From contig CM047429.1 of the NCBI GenBank assembly GCA_026168455.1, positions 51,963,027 through 52,027,026 of the forward strand: a stretch of DNA of 64,000 nt. The letters are read 5' to 3'. Numbering within the stretch: position 1 is the stretch's first letter; each line of letters opens with the position of its first letter. The notes below the pieces were generated by a model. That model was given only the letters and a program-made list of their open reading frames with translations, searched no databases and had not been told where the DNA came from. Below are positions 1 to 11,870 of this stretch, one piece after another. This DNA is from Theocolax elegans (taxonomy: Eukaryota; Arthropoda; Insecta; Hymenoptera; Cerocephalidae). Both the position numbers and the translations under genes were made by a program.

Positions 1-3000
1 AAAAATTGCAGTTAAAATTTCAACCTATTTGATGAAATGATGTCTGAGATATCCTGCGGTAAGTCCATTATGAAAAAAAATCAAAGTACGGAGTCTCATA
101 ATTAATTAAAATAAGTTATGCGACAAAAATCGGCTAAAAGTTTTAAATGAAAGTTAATAATAATATAATTTGTTTAACAAATTAAGAAATATATTCAACT
201 GTTATGAAAAAAAAGATTAATTGTTAATATATTCAATACCTTTTTTTCAATTTTAATACTGTCTGGTTCTCTCAATACATTAATATAATAAACGGGTTAA
301 ATAGATAATTATATTCATTTAAAAATTATAAATCATTTCGTAATATTATACATAAAATAAAAATAATAATGGAGAAATATCGTAGTCAGTCACTTTTTCT
401 GCATTTCACAACTTTTTAGTCTACTCTCGGAATAAGAAAATATTTTTTTCTACACACTTTTGGTTTGTTACTTACAGCGCTAAGTTTTTCTTTTAGCGTT
501 GAATAGACACGTAGGTATATTTAGCTCGCAAACGCGTAGTATAAGCAAAGAACCGTTTTGCACGTGAATTTGAAGTGCTCGCCCCTACGTATAACGCAAG
601 GGCATTTTGCAAAAAGCTGGATGTGAGAAAAACCTCTCTCAACGAGTATTACGCGGCCTGTGTGTGAGGTAAATCCTTGCTGGTTGGATTTTCACTTGGA
701 AATTATCGTCCTCCCAACTGAATTATTGTTTTTGCTTGGCTTCCGCTCAGCTTAAAAAGCGACAATCGACTTACCTTATATACGTACTTTTTCTACGATA
801 AAACGAACTTTAATTTTTAGTTTCGAGTATTTATAAAAAGTGGTTTATGTTCAGTCTATTAGCAGTTCTAACAGTACCTAATGAACTGTTTAATATTAAG
901 TAAAGTTTGAGGATGTAAAAAAAATACGAGACATTTTTTCAGTGTGCGTTTAGAATAAATGCGCCAATTTAAATTTTGCATACGTTAAAAGAAGTTAAAA
1001 ATTTACTACTTTTTAAACATTATGAAGGATAAAAATTGATAGGGACAATAAAAATAAAACAAAAAAAAAGAGATGAAGAAAAAACCTTAAAGTGCGCGCA
1101 ATCCGAGCAATAAAAAAATCACGGTGGCTTTGTGTCGAAAAAGAAAATAGAGGAAAACGGACGGAATGACAGTATGCGACGCGTTTAATGCTTAGGGATT
1201 GTCAAGTTGACACTGGCCGCAGGGAGGAGACAAGAGAGCTCGACGCATCATTCGCTTTTACCGCCTCCGCCAGGCTCCGTGTCAATCACCTCGTCGTACA
1301 ATCGGATTGCTCGATCAAAAGTGACAGGTCGTAAAAAGCCCTTGCTGTCCTTGTCTCTTTCTCTTTATCCCTCTCTTTCTCTCAGTGTAACAGCGATGAA
1401 ATTCCTGCGACTCCGTATCTAGATCCTCGGTGACCAGAGAAAATGCTTCACTCTGTAATTGGGTCTCCTTCATTATCAGACGGAAAGACTTTACACGTTA
1501 CGTGTAGTATTTTGCGAATGCCAAGTTACCGGAATATGTAAAAAATATTATTGAGCTATTTTTTAAATTGAGTGTGACCAACTGAATTTTATTGTCTTAA
1601 TTTAAATTTTCTTACGCTAATGGGTTAAGTTTTTGCGTGATTGTGGATTTATTACATTATACGAGTTTAAGGCTTATTTGAATTTACTTCGAGCGGACTT
1701 GAACCATTTGTGAAAATTAAATTTTAAAGTTACCGACATTACTACGTTTTCAGGTAATCAAGTGAATTTGATGATTTACCAACTAAATGTATATGAAAAA
1801 CAGTATAATTTATAAAATGAAGCGACATTATTATTTTATTTTTAATTGAAAAATTAATTTGTTTAAAATACATTTATAACACATAAGTAATGTATAAAAT
1901 TAGTTAACGTCGTATAATACTTCTGACGTTTTTCTATTATCCAGATATAGACAGAATTTATTTAAATAAATGATTTACATTAAATGAATTTATAAAATAT
2001 TTCTAAAAAATTCTATTTTATTTCCATGTAATTATTAATTAATATTATAATAAAGTGGCTAATTAATCGCGTATCAAAAAAAAAAGTTTTATCTGGAAAA
2101 TCAATTATTAAAACATTTATCTGTGTGATTTCCTTACTTACATATACTTTAACATTCAGGAATTGTTTTTTCGTGAGGAAACATTGAGATAGTAAAAACA
2201 AAATTCTAAATTTATGTTTTATCGATGTTTTTATACTTAGAAATTCGACATATGTTATTTAAAAAAAGTCTGCTTAGATGTGTGCGTGTGTGTTCTGTGT
2301 GTATGTGTGTGGTAATCTCGTATCTTTGGTTCTGTCAAACTAATTTGAATATATTCCGACTCAATCGACGCGTTTTTAAAGCTATCTTAATCTGTACTTA
2401 TGCAAATTTAAGCTATTACAGATGTTTTGAAGTTAGAATCAATTCTTTTATATCAGTTTTTTGGATTTTCTTAATGTTACCTTTAAAATAGGTATGTTTG
2501 TGAAATGATGTTTTGTAGAGAATAAACTTATTTATCTGCTGGTTTGAGGTTCCATTATCTTCAATTGTTTTTGTGTTATCGAAAAAATAGTTCTTTTTTT
2601 AAAAAAAATTCTTAGTTCAGAATGTTATCGACGTTTTTGTATAAAAATAATTGTGAGTACTGGTTATACCAAGTACTTTTCACTCATAAAAAGCTCGAGC
2701 CTTTATTCTCGAGAAAAAAAGGATGTTCTTTTCGTGCACGTTTTAAATTGTAATTTTTGATTTTTGAAAAAGTTAAATTAAAACATTATTTAAAATGACT
2801 TCTTCGGCTGGTTACACATGTCAAATAGTTTTCTCATATTTTAATTTCGGATCTTATGTTTTCAAGCTTAACATATTATTTTGTTGATTTCTTTTATTAT
2901 TTTTTAGAAAAATATTACGATTTTAGGTTTGTATAAGTTTTCTGCCTTAATTAGCGAGTTTTCGACATACATCATTTTGTACGCTATTAGCGCAAGTTTT

Positions 3001-4720
3001 TTACTTAATATTATTTTTTTTTAAATATTATGAACAATGTAATTTGTAGAGTATGGATGTTTTTTGTCTTTTTGCACAAGATTTGTTCATTATCTTTAAT
3101 TGATTTTGAGTTACAACATACTAGTAGCTTAAAGTAATGTTATACAAAAAAAAAATAATCACTATACGAGGAAGCTACGTGCTAATATTATTATTAATAC
3201 AATTAGCAACGGTTTTTTTAATGATGAATTGATTTGAATGCGTCACTAGTAATGTTTGCAGTATCAAATACTAAAACCTTTCCGATCTGTATAAATAAAT
3301 TAATAGATATCCAGAATGTTCCTGACAACTATCTCCTGCTCGAAGTAAAGCAAATGCAAAAAGCCTGGAATAAACATGGAGTGAAAGAGTTGCGAAAAAA
3401 GGTACTCTGGAACGTCAGTGTCAATTTTCGTCCTTTCTCTTGTACTTTCTTTCTTTTTCCCCCTTTTCCATTTCATGGATATTTTGGAATCTTTTACTAT
3501 GGAATAGCTTTGCGCCAATGAAACTTTTAGCGATTGCTATTTCTAATGACGTCGCTATAGGTGACAGACGATCGAATTACCACTCAAAGAGAAAAGCGTT
3601 GCAGTTCGATTTTTATATACCTATACGCTATTGCTTAATTTTCATTTACTGCGTTAATCGTACACTAATCGTACACTTTATATTATACTCTAATCATCTG
3701 GAAGAACGTTATTGAGTTAATGTTTATGTTTACATGAAGGACTTTTTTTAACTAATACGCTATTTTATTGTGGTGACTTTTTCGTAACTGTTGAACAACA
3801 ATTATTTTTTACTTACAAAGTAATTATTACACAGGGTTTTTATTAGTTTATGAAAAGATGTAAATGTTTTTTATTTATGAAAATTTCAATTTTAATCAAA
3901 AATATATATTGAAATTTGGTAATTATATAGTCTGTGATAAAAAAATTGTTGATGCTTTATTCAGAACGTATTAAAATGAACAAATCTTAAAATATTTAAA
4001 TTATTTGTCCAGCTACTCGTGAGCAGTCAAGTAAAACATTCCTAGATATGCAGATCGTTTGTTAGAGTGTTCGAATATTTTACAATTGATTTTCTTCATT
4101 CTTCCTTTGTATCATTATTTACAAAGATAAATGTGATTAATTTATCTTTAGACATTTTTAAATAGGTTAAATTACAACAAAATTTGAACTTTACTTTAAT
4201 TAGTAGCTACGGTATGTGAAACAAAAACGTTTCATTAGTATAGAAGAAAAATTGACACCTATTTTCGCTTATTGTATTAAACAAATTATTTATTACTTAT
4301 TAAATATAGAAAGGAATATCTTAGTGATTTAATAGTTAGTTGATATAAATAGTTTAGTAAATTTTATAATATTTGATGCAAAAACACAATAAGTATTATA
4401 CATAAGTTAAATTGCCAGTTTCTACTAAATTAATGCTAATTATGTGATAAAAAGACATGACGTTTGTGTGTAAAATGTATATATAATTGTAATTATGAAT
4501 CGTAACAATCAATGTATTTGAAAAAGCGAATCCCACACAGCTGCATAAAATATGCTGTACGGAAAGTAGCAATAAAAATTTTAAATGATCCTAACGTGCG
4601 GGTACGATTTAAAAACAAAAGAATTTTGAAGCTCGAATCGGAAAGGCAGAACAAACTCATTCGTACCATAAAGACCAATTGCTTGAGCCCCTTACCGCAG
4701 GTTAAAACCACCGTCGTCTA

Positions 4721-4721
<1 letters not shown>
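1..4721. other. AT-rich non-coding stretch (intron or 3' side of the TSR gene)
   Basis: The sequence is AT-rich with many stop codons on both strands. If the minus-strand TSR gene continues, this is the start of the intron after the exon at 6294-6393. I looked on the minus strand for the expected continuation (a Cys-rich exon starting in phase 0 with a C-P-like motif) and did not find it. A slightly GC-richer patch at about 1085-1440 and a weak plus-strand exon candidate at 3262-3401 are the only exceptions. Confidence 0.6.
3262..3401 (+). CDS. weak candidate internal exon, unknown protein
   Basis: A plus-strand segment has a TTTGCAG acceptor just before it and an AAAAAAG/GTACTC donor just after it, with one frame open throughout. 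The translation includes LIDIQNVPDNYLLLEVKQMQ and ends ELRRKK-like in character (KELRKK), which looks more protein-like than the neighbouring chance frames. I do not recognise the family. It would lie antisense within the TSR gene's intron or beyond its end. No partner exon, start codon context or poly(A) site could be assigned, so chance remains the more likely explanation. Confidence 0.18.

Positions 4722-4761
<40 letters not shown>
4722..4761. repeat. (CA)20 microsatellite
   Basis: About 40 bases of uninterrupted CA dinucleotide. The long open frame that runs across it codes for a His-Thr run and is an artefact of the repeat. Confidence 0.95.
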
Positions 4762-4763
<2 letters not shown>

Positions 4764-6069
4764 TGTATCTACAAGCGTCGACGCAAACCTCCGCGATGCC
4801 GCGATGTGTACATTTCTAAGGCAAACTCGGCAAATCCAGTTGGCAGATATTCGAACGAGGTCAAAACGCCATACGCCTCTCTCCTAAATACACGGAGGGA
4901 TCGAGACCCCTGCACACTCGAGATTCGTCTCTTCCATGCATCGGCACAGGCACATAGAATTTTCGTTCTGGATACATTGCCCGTCTATATATATGTGTAT
5001 ATAGATATTCGTATATACATACATACATATATCCTCGAAAATATGTATTTATATATATACACACATTCGGTGCAAACATAAAGGAAGAGGAAGAGAGTAG
5101 AGTAGAGTCGAATCAGTGAAAATGTGGGTCGGGTCACCTGCATCGCGCGTCGCGTCCCCGCGGGCCATGCGATATCTGGCTGCAGGCTCGATGCCGTTGT
5201 TGCACCGATTCTCTCCCCCCTCTCCCTCTCTCTCACCCTTTCTCCCTCTGTTTCTCTCCCAGTAGAGTGTGCGAGGATGCAGGTGTCCTATGCGTGTACG
5301 TCAACGACGTCCGGTTGTTCGCGGAACGTTAGGATAAGCGAGCCGTAAAGCCCCGACGATAGCGAGCGCAATGCGCTTCAGATCGCGGTACATTCGTCGT
5401 GTGCTACTCCAAGACGATCAGACAAGCGATGAAACGATATGTTAGAGCTGCACCGATATTAGAGCCTGATTATTTCATATTATTGAGGCTTCGTTGTATT
5501 AACCTAGTGATGTCCGACACGACGCGATAACCATAGTTTTATGATCCTAAGATTGAACCCAGTGTAGCACTACTGTTATACTGTTATGCGACACTCAACC
5601 CTCTATCAAGATTGTCGTATATAGTTTAACCGTGCAGATTGGTGTACATTTTTTTATGATTACGAAATAAAAATTTCTTTATTATTAACTAAATATGTTT
5701 GATAATATTTTATCGTATATGAGAAGCTTGTGAATCAGAATAATTACAAATATTAACGCGTTTCATCCAATATGTTTGTGGAATGTAAGCGAGAGTTTAA
5801 TGGCTTAATTACTTATACTATTTATCTATGTTACGGATTACGAAAATTAAATAAAATAAATATATCTAGCTGTTTACCTATGTTGTAAGTGTAATTAAAT
5901 AAAATTCTTCATCATCCTATAAATTATGAAACAGAAATGCACTGTCAAAGTTAAACTATACTCAATTATATTAATTAGTAAATAAATTGTACTTAATTAT
6001 AGGCCGCTATACCTCGAAAATTGAAAATAAATAAATATTACAAGGTAATAATAATTAAGGAGATTTTTT
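4762..6069. other. GC-richer island followed by AT-rich non-coding DNA
   Basis: From about 4770 to 5430 the base composition is more balanced, CpG is frequent and there is a pyrimidine tract around 5207-5262 (C- and CT-rich). Several overlapping short frames exist on both strands, none with splice signals or recognisable motifs. From 5430 the sequence returns to AT-rich. It could be a regulatory island, but no site can be named from sequence alone. Confidence 0.4.
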
Positions 6070-6100
6070 TGTAATCCACGACTCGAAATCGTGGGTTACA
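6070..6100. repeat. short perfect-looking hairpin
   Basis: TGTAATCCACGA (6070-6081) pairs with TCGTGGGTTACA (6089-6100) across a 7-base loop, with one G-T position, giving a 12-bp stem. It lies about 200 bases downstream, in the transcript direction, of the TSR exon at 6294-6393, so it would be near the 5' end of the following intron. Function unknown. Confidence 0.6.
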
Positions 6101-6293
6101 ATAAGCTGAGCAACGTCACACTAGTATGCAAGTTATACTACAGAGTTGAAATTTACTGAGCTGTTATAAGCCGCGAGAAGTTGAGTTTAGTTTGTTTGCA
6201 CGAGAACTAGTACTCCTCCAGTGTTGAGAAGTAGCACTTGATAATAATTATCGTGCGTAAAGCATAAAAATACAAGATATGTCTCATTCGTAC

Positions 6294-6393
6294 CTGAACG
6301 TTGCAAACTTTGTATTTGATGTTCCAAGGTCTGCCTTTGCATGGCTTTCTGCGACACCGTTTTTGTTGCCTTGCGATTCCTCCTCCGCAACTC
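6294..6393 (-). CDS. internal exon: second part of a thrombospondin type-1 repeat, ADAMTS-like protein
   Basis: The minus strand has a TTAATTAACAG acceptor directly before and a CAG/GTACGAATGA donor directly after this 100-nt exon. All three frames are open, but only one joins in phase with the micro-exon at 9870-9904. In that frame it reads SCGGGIARQQKRC, then RRKPCKGRPWNIKYKVCNVQ. This is the core of a TSR: the second Cys with GGG, the RQQKR arginine-layer strand and further Cys. Together with the micro-exon it shows five of the usual six cysteines; the last should be just inside the next exon. The short spacing and the C-x-G-R...Y-x-x-C ending resemble the first TSR of ADAMTSL/punctin proteins (C. 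elegans MADD-4, fly 'no long nerve cord'), which are secreted matrix proteins without protease activity. An ADAMTS protease or papilin is possible. The exon starts in phase 2 and ends in phase 0. Confidence 0.85.
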
Positions 6394-7605
6394 CTGTTAA
6401 TTAAGGATAAACTGTTTTATACGTACATGTATATATTTATATGTGTTATAATTGATGCTGTTAGTTAAGGTTGCACATTTACTTGGTGTATACCAATAGT
6501 TAAAATTTAGTACTTAAAAGTTGATTTTTAAAACATAGAAATTAAATGCATAAAACTGAGACACACATTGTTAAAAATAACTCAGTTTTCACTCTAAATG
6601 AATGGATTGTTTTTTCGTTGTATTTTATAACAATTTCGGAAACGATAGAGATGCTTAAAGAAAGTAATAATCATTCATTTATTGTCGTTATTACTATGTG
6701 ACTATGGATATATAGTTTGTTTTACAAGTTTTATTTAATTACTTATAATTATCTAATAATTGTCTGTGAGATAAATGTAATTTTCATAATACTGTCTTCC
6801 GTAAACTGATTGAATGCATTTTTGACTAGTGTGTAGGGTATACGAAATGAACCAATTTAGGTTTACTAGGTGACATTTTGTGGAAAAATGTTTCTTCAAA
6901 TACTATTTAAATTATAATATTGTAAAATTAAAAACTTGTAAATTTGAAAAATATGAATAATTTTTATAAAATTTAGTATATTTTACTAATTTAACTATAC
7001 GTGACATTCTGTAAATGGAACAACTGTAGTCAGCCGTTCATTTATAATAGTAACACCAGATCAAAAATTATGGTATTGTCGGTCACGATAAAAGTCACCA
7101 ATACACACATAATTCATACATTTGTGTGGAAATGGATGCATTACATCCTTATCGTACTATGCATAGTTTGCTTCTACGCATTTCATCTACTCGACTGTCT
7201 GTCAATAACAGGATATAATATCCAGGATTGGACGAACAACATTATTGCGCACGGTCGGAATTATAATGAACTCGGATAATATTCGTGTAATCTTTTTATT
7301 CAATCTACGAAAATAATAATATATTACAACTGTTTACCGGTATTTGTATTTATCGCCACAGTTTATACGAATATTATATAAATTTGCTTGAACAAATATT
7401 ATTCTACAATGTTTTTACCTTCGAGAAAGGATAAATGCCAGGAATAGTCAAAAAGTATGTAAAAGATATGAACGGCTAGTGTAAAAAAAGAAAAGCCCAA
7501 AGGATTTGCGGTGATTCACGCAAGAAGGCTGCGCGATGTGTCGTCCACGGACGCGACGGTCTCCGCGGGGAATATATAACCCTCATGGATCTCTCTAAAA
7601 ACTTG

Positions 7606-7745
7606 TAGAAAATAGAACAGGAAGGAAAGACCGAAGCAGAAGAGAAAGAAAATCAGAGAGAGAGAGAGAGAAGAGGAGGAGGTGGAGGAAGGTAGAAAGA
7701 GTGTGAGAGAATAGCGAAGAGGCCAAAAGAAGGGGGAAATAAGTG
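7606..7745. repeat. purine-rich tract with (GA) microsatellite
   Basis: The plus strand is almost entirely A/G over about 140 bases, with (AG)8 near 7655-7671. Long polypurine tracts of this kind can form triplex structures and give long chance frames rich in Arg, Glu and Lys. The open frame at about 7961-8272 just downstream (very rich in Lys, Arg and Glu) is judged to be of this kind. Confidence 0.8.
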
Positions 7746-9007
7746 AGGGGCGACTATAGCTCTAGAGATCGATGGAGATATAAGACGGCAGTAAGATCGT
7801 AAAATAGGCGTTTCCGACCTGCTAGAGTCCGAACTTATAAAACTCATAAATTATTCGGAGGCCGCACCGGGAGGCAAGGAACCTAGGCTGTTTCTGCGAC
7901 TTCCCGGGGAAAGCGCGACTACAAGCGTCTCGTAGACGGTGAAATTATCGCTGGCAAACTATGTCTACGAACCCCAAGCCAAGGATTCAAGAAAAAAAAG
8001 GGTTGAAGCGAAAGGGTACATCACGAAATGAAAATAAGTTCAAGAGGAAAATGAGAGGAAAAAATATGAAAGAGGAGGATCTTTTGCCAGTGAAAAGGGA
8101 TCGATTCGATATTCGGTTAGCGTGCGCGGCTCAAGAGTCCCAGGAAATTAAACGGCCAAGAGAAAGAGAAAGAGTGAAAAAGAAGGAAACAGTTCATTGC
8201 CGGTCGAACCCTAGTCCCGTGCTTGCCGTACCCGCGAAACAAGAATTGAAATTGATTAATACAATGGCCTGAGAGTGGGAAAGGTGCGGTAATTTTGTTC
8301 TTTGCACACTTTTATTCCAGTTTTTACCCCCATCTCTCTTTCTTTATCTCTCTTTTCCTCCTTACAATTCTACTCTCCGGATTATTTTTGTTCCTTTTTT
8401 TTTTAACTGCCCGTCTTTCTTTTTCCTCATCTCTGGATTCTACGTGAGGCACCGTCTCGCTTTCATCGCACTGCGGAATTGCGGATTTTCAAGCCGATGA
8501 ATAATAATGACAGAGGTAGGGATCTCCCGAGATTTTAAATAGTTCGTTTCCTTGAACTAGTTTATGAGTTGCTCGAAAGTTAAACTTTTAATCATGATTA
8601 GGATATTTGTGATGTGTAGTTTTCTGGCTTATTCTATATACTTGCTAATTCCAAGTGAGAACAAATATTAATTGAAAGTTTAAGCTTATATTCCTTTACT
8701 GATAACTAACAATTTTATATTATTCAGCTAGTTTTAATATTACTACTCAAATTTACCTTTCTTTTTCTATTACCCTCTCGGTTATTTATATTAACAAAAA
8801 TAACTTTTTTCTTGGCTTTAACAAATTTTAATAATGCATTACAAAATTAAAGTTAAAACATTAATTTTTTTTCTAATATCACTATATATGTGTAAAATTT
8901 TATTGAAATTGCAGTTTATGTATAATTGTATAAAAAGTAGTGTGCATTAGTTAAAACATTTTGCACGCTTTGTTATTAAAAACAATCGTTATATACTATT
9001 AATTGTT

Positions 9008-9143
9008 CCCTAGTAAAAATCTTACCATAGGTGTAACGATTTTCTGAGCCAAAATATAGCCAATTATCATAAAATACCGCACGAATGTCCAATTAATGAA
9101 AAAAATTAAGTATCTATTAACTTCCAAATGTTAAATTTCTACT
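9008..9143. repeat. dispersed repeat, copy 1 (pair with 51934-52053)
   Basis: The segment from CCCTAGTAAAAAT to CCAAATGTTAAATTTCT aligns with 51934-52053, sharing blocks such as CATAAAATACCG and CCAAATGTT-AATTTCT. Divergence is substantial, so this is an old interspersed repeat. Family unknown. Confidence 0.6.
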
Positions 9144-9546
9144 AGAGTTGATCGAGCGATAACAAATTTTTTAAGTGGTTGATGACATAATGATGCGATG
9201 TTTTATACTAAGCAATTTATTATATTTATGCTTAATAAATTAATTAATTATGCACTAAATCACAATAAATTAATTATTTACAAATGAAATATTCAGTTTT
9301 TCATATAAATATTTTATTTTGTTATTACTATATATTTTATTGAAACAAAACCACTGAAGTGAAATGGAATTTGTAGTGAATATTGAAGTTTAAACGTATA
9401 TTATTGTTATAAACTATTTAAAACGGATAAATATTTATAAATGTTGTACATAGTCTTATATTATTCCCCTTAAATTTGTTTTAATTTACAAAAAAAATTT
9501 ATTTCACTTAAATGTAGTATGTTTTAAGAAAACACTTTATATAGGA

Positions 9547-9770
9547 TGTAGGTTGCGATGGTTCATACAGGAGACCGGAGGACTCGTACCCTGAGTCCCT
9601 GGGTTCGATTCCCGTTCTCTGCCGAATGAAACAAGCACCACTGGGAAATGTATTTTCAAGAAATACTTTCTTCACAATGACATCGGGTATCCTCGTCGCT
9701 GATTAGCACCGAATTTGGGAGTATAAAAAGAGTAAACAACTAGTTCCTGCAGACCCTAAATAAGGTCACA
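9547..9770 (+). mobile_element. tRNA-related SINE-like element
   Basis: A tRNA-like head carries a clear RNA polymerase III B-box, GGGTTCGATTCCC (9601-9613), and an A-box-like stretch about 45 bases upstream. The T-stem is imperfect and no full cloverleaf can be drawn. A unique, non-tRNA body follows, reaching a GCAGACCCTAAATAAGG segment near 9750. This layout is that of a tRNA-derived SINE. No target-site duplication or poly(A)/simple tail could be fixed, so the right end is approximate. It lies about 100 bases 5' (transcript sense) of nothing coding, and within about 100 bases of the micro-exon at 9870. Confidence 0.5.
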
Positions 9771-9869
9771 TTATTATTCCAGAAATTAAATTTCAATCTA
9801 TTACGATAAATATCGCAACGTAACTAACAGCATAATTTTCCAAAAACGAATTATAATTTTATACGTTAC

Positions 9870-9904
9870 CGTGAACAAGGCGTCCATTCTCCCCAAGAGA
9901 TTCC
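9870..9904 (-). CDS. 35-nt micro-exon: start of a thrombospondin type-1 repeat, ADAMTS-like protein
   Basis: The minus strand reads ACATTTGTTACAG acceptor, 35 nt, then a CACG/GTAACG donor. Translated from phase 0 it gives GISWGEWTPCS plus two bases of an Arg codon completed by the exon at 6393. WGEW is the WxxW C-mannosylation motif of TSRs, and CSR|SCG across the junction is the C-x-x-(S/T)-C-G motif that protein O-fucosyltransferase 2 modifies in the secretory pathway. The match to the start of a TSR and the in-phase join to SCGGG make this very unlikely to be chance. It is too short to be found by frame length. The upstream partner should end in phase 0, which the exon at 42651-42752 does. 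The product would be extracellular. Family assignment as in the 6294 exon. Confidence 0.87.
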
Positions 9905-10230
9905 CTGTAACAAATGTACATATTTACATAAATTTCAATATTCTGTAGTTAATCTACAATTACGTAAATTTGATTATTTATGAATATTTTTTAAATAAAG
10001 TATTAATAAATTATTATTTAAAACATTAGGATTTATACATATATGAATACATGTCAGTAATCATTTAAGGATTTTTTTCTTAAGATAACATATTAGTTAC
10101 TCAATAATCATGATATCATTTGGAGATTAATAAAGTCAACAGCATTTTAATATTATACATTTTTATTTTTCTTTTATTAACTATTTTGAATAAAACGAAG
10201 TATAGTCATTTTTAGCTTTAGTTTAGTATA

Positions 10231-10916
10231 GAACTCACAAGGAAAACATCATATATTTGGGAAACAGATCGTGTCCAACTTGTAGGATATGTTTTCTAAT
10301 ATAAAAATATAAAGGAAGCCAGAGCCGCAGACCCTAACAATCATTTTTCCAAAAGTTACACTCTATTAAAGCAAAATTTCCAAAAAAAGAGACTTTACTT
10401 TAAATACTTGTAACTTCTAAACTATCAAATATTATAACATTCAAACCAAAGTTTAATGAAAAACACAGACAAAATAGATACAATTAAAAAAGCGCTCGAA
10501 TCCATTAGAATGGATCAAAGTTATAGCCAAATTAATAATTTGAAGAAATTTAGCTTAAAAAATTAATAAAATTTGTAATGCCCAATTTTTGTTTAAAATT
10601 TCTTCAAATTTTTAATTCGGCTACAACTTTGTTCTAATCTAAGGGATTTGAGCATATTTTTTTTAAGTTATATCTATCTTATCTCAGTTTTTCATTAAAC
10701 TTTGGTTTGAATGTCAATATTTGATAGTTTAGAAATTACAAGCATTTAAAGTGAAGTCCCCTTTTTTGTAAAATTTGCTTTAATAGTGTATAACTTTTGG
10801 AAAAATGATTGCTAGGGTCTGTGGCTCTGGCTTTCTTCATATTTTTATATCAGAAAACATATCCTACAAGCTGGGCACGATCTGTTTACCAAACATATGA
10901 TGTCCTTATTGGTTAT
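10231..10916. mobile_element. palindromic (fold-back) non-autonomous element
   Basis: The left arm (about 10231-10556) is the imperfect reverse complement of the right arm (about 10595-10916), with a centre of about 40 bases. Matching blocks include CATCATAT, AACAGATCGTG, CTTGTAGGATATG, GGGTCTG near the arm middle and TTTAATGAAAAACNNAG/CTNNGTTTTTCATTAAA. The arms have diverged to perhaps 85-90% by eye, so it is not very young. The outer end reads ACTCACAAGG, supported by a second, partial copy at 46294-46643. No coding capacity. It is a MITE or fold-back type element of unknown superfamily; target-site duplication not clear. Confidence 0.8.
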
Positions 10917-11724
10917 GTTAATGATAATCGTTCTATTATCGCTTTCGTATTATTTTATATACATTATAGTTGAATTTATTTACTTATGCATAAGGTAAGT
11001 TGCGTTACCGACAAATACTGTATTGACAAACACAATAATAAAATTATACAACCAGACAAGATATAAATTGCTACAAGTAAATGCACTTAATAAAACCGAT
11101 ATATTGCAATGTTTATAAAAGTTATACAAATTTCATAATAGATTAGAACTATTACTTTGGAAGCTAATATTATATAGGTAATCGAAAAGAGTTTTCTAAT
11201 AAAAATTATAGTCTCAGCACTGTAAACTTAGGACGTATCAGTTGTTCGAGAAAAGTTTATCTAAAAATTCATAATATTTGCAAATAGATTACTACAATTT
11301 TTACCGTAGACTCACTATAATTTTTCGATTGTTAATCAAAGGTTACAGATTGACTTCCAATACACAACAATAGTTAACATATATACAAAGATCTACTTCG
11401 TTATTTGCCCATCTAAAAATGAAGTTATAATTATTACACGAATATAGGACAAATTCTTTATATTCTTTTATTTTTTACAACGTATAGGTAGTACTTGCAT
11501 TTTTACAAAATAGTTAAAAATTATATAAATAATTCAATAACCAAACAACACATAGTCAAGAACTTTTTATTGAATTATTAATTTTCTTTTAAATTATTAA
11601 TTATTTTGTAAATATATATATAAGTATCATATTGTAAAAACAAAGTAAGTTGTAGATACTTTGCTATAAGATAATTGGGGTTATTGAGTTGTATTAAAAA
11701 GACTTTCAACCCAAGCATTCTAAT

Positions 11725-11870
11725 TAAATTATGGATTTAAAAATCTGGAAAAATTTGGGTATATTGTTTAAAATATGCTTGAAGGCCTGACGAACAAAAC
11801 TTTTTCCAAAACTTAATTTTTTGTTTATAAAAAGATATAAAAGCAAGTATTTCTGAGTCTGTCATATCCA
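11725..11870. repeat. dispersed repeat, diverged copy of a segment inside the 25-kb duplication
   Basis: The segment starting AATTATGGATTTAAAAATCT and ending near GTCATATCC aligns with 25073-25222 and 26797-26945. The shared right end (GAC/GTCATATCC-like) hints at a mobile element boundary. The copies at 25 and 26 kb have a GGGATGTC motif in inverted orientation at 24865 and 25212-25219, which may be short terminal inverted repeats, but no target-site duplication was found. Confidence 0.55.

Larger units (their letters stand above)
6394..9869 (-). other. 3.5-kb intron of the TSR gene
   Basis: This intron splits the TSR inside the CSR/SC motif in phase 2. It begins GTAACG (9864-9869) and ends TTAACAG (6394-6400) on the minus strand. 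It is mostly AT-rich, with a purine-rich GC-richer patch around 7500-8280, a dispersed repeat at 9008-9143 and a SINE-like unit at 9547-9770. No further exon was found. Confidence 0.75.

Noticed and set aside
4512..5081. Long plus-strand frame of 189 codons
   Set aside because: It runs straight through the (CA)20 repeat and an alternating TATA-rich segment, giving His-Thr and Tyr-Ile runs. No domain or splice support.
7961..8272. 103-codon Lys/Arg/Glu-rich frame
   Set aside because: Its composition follows from a purine-rich tract. No motif and no splice context.
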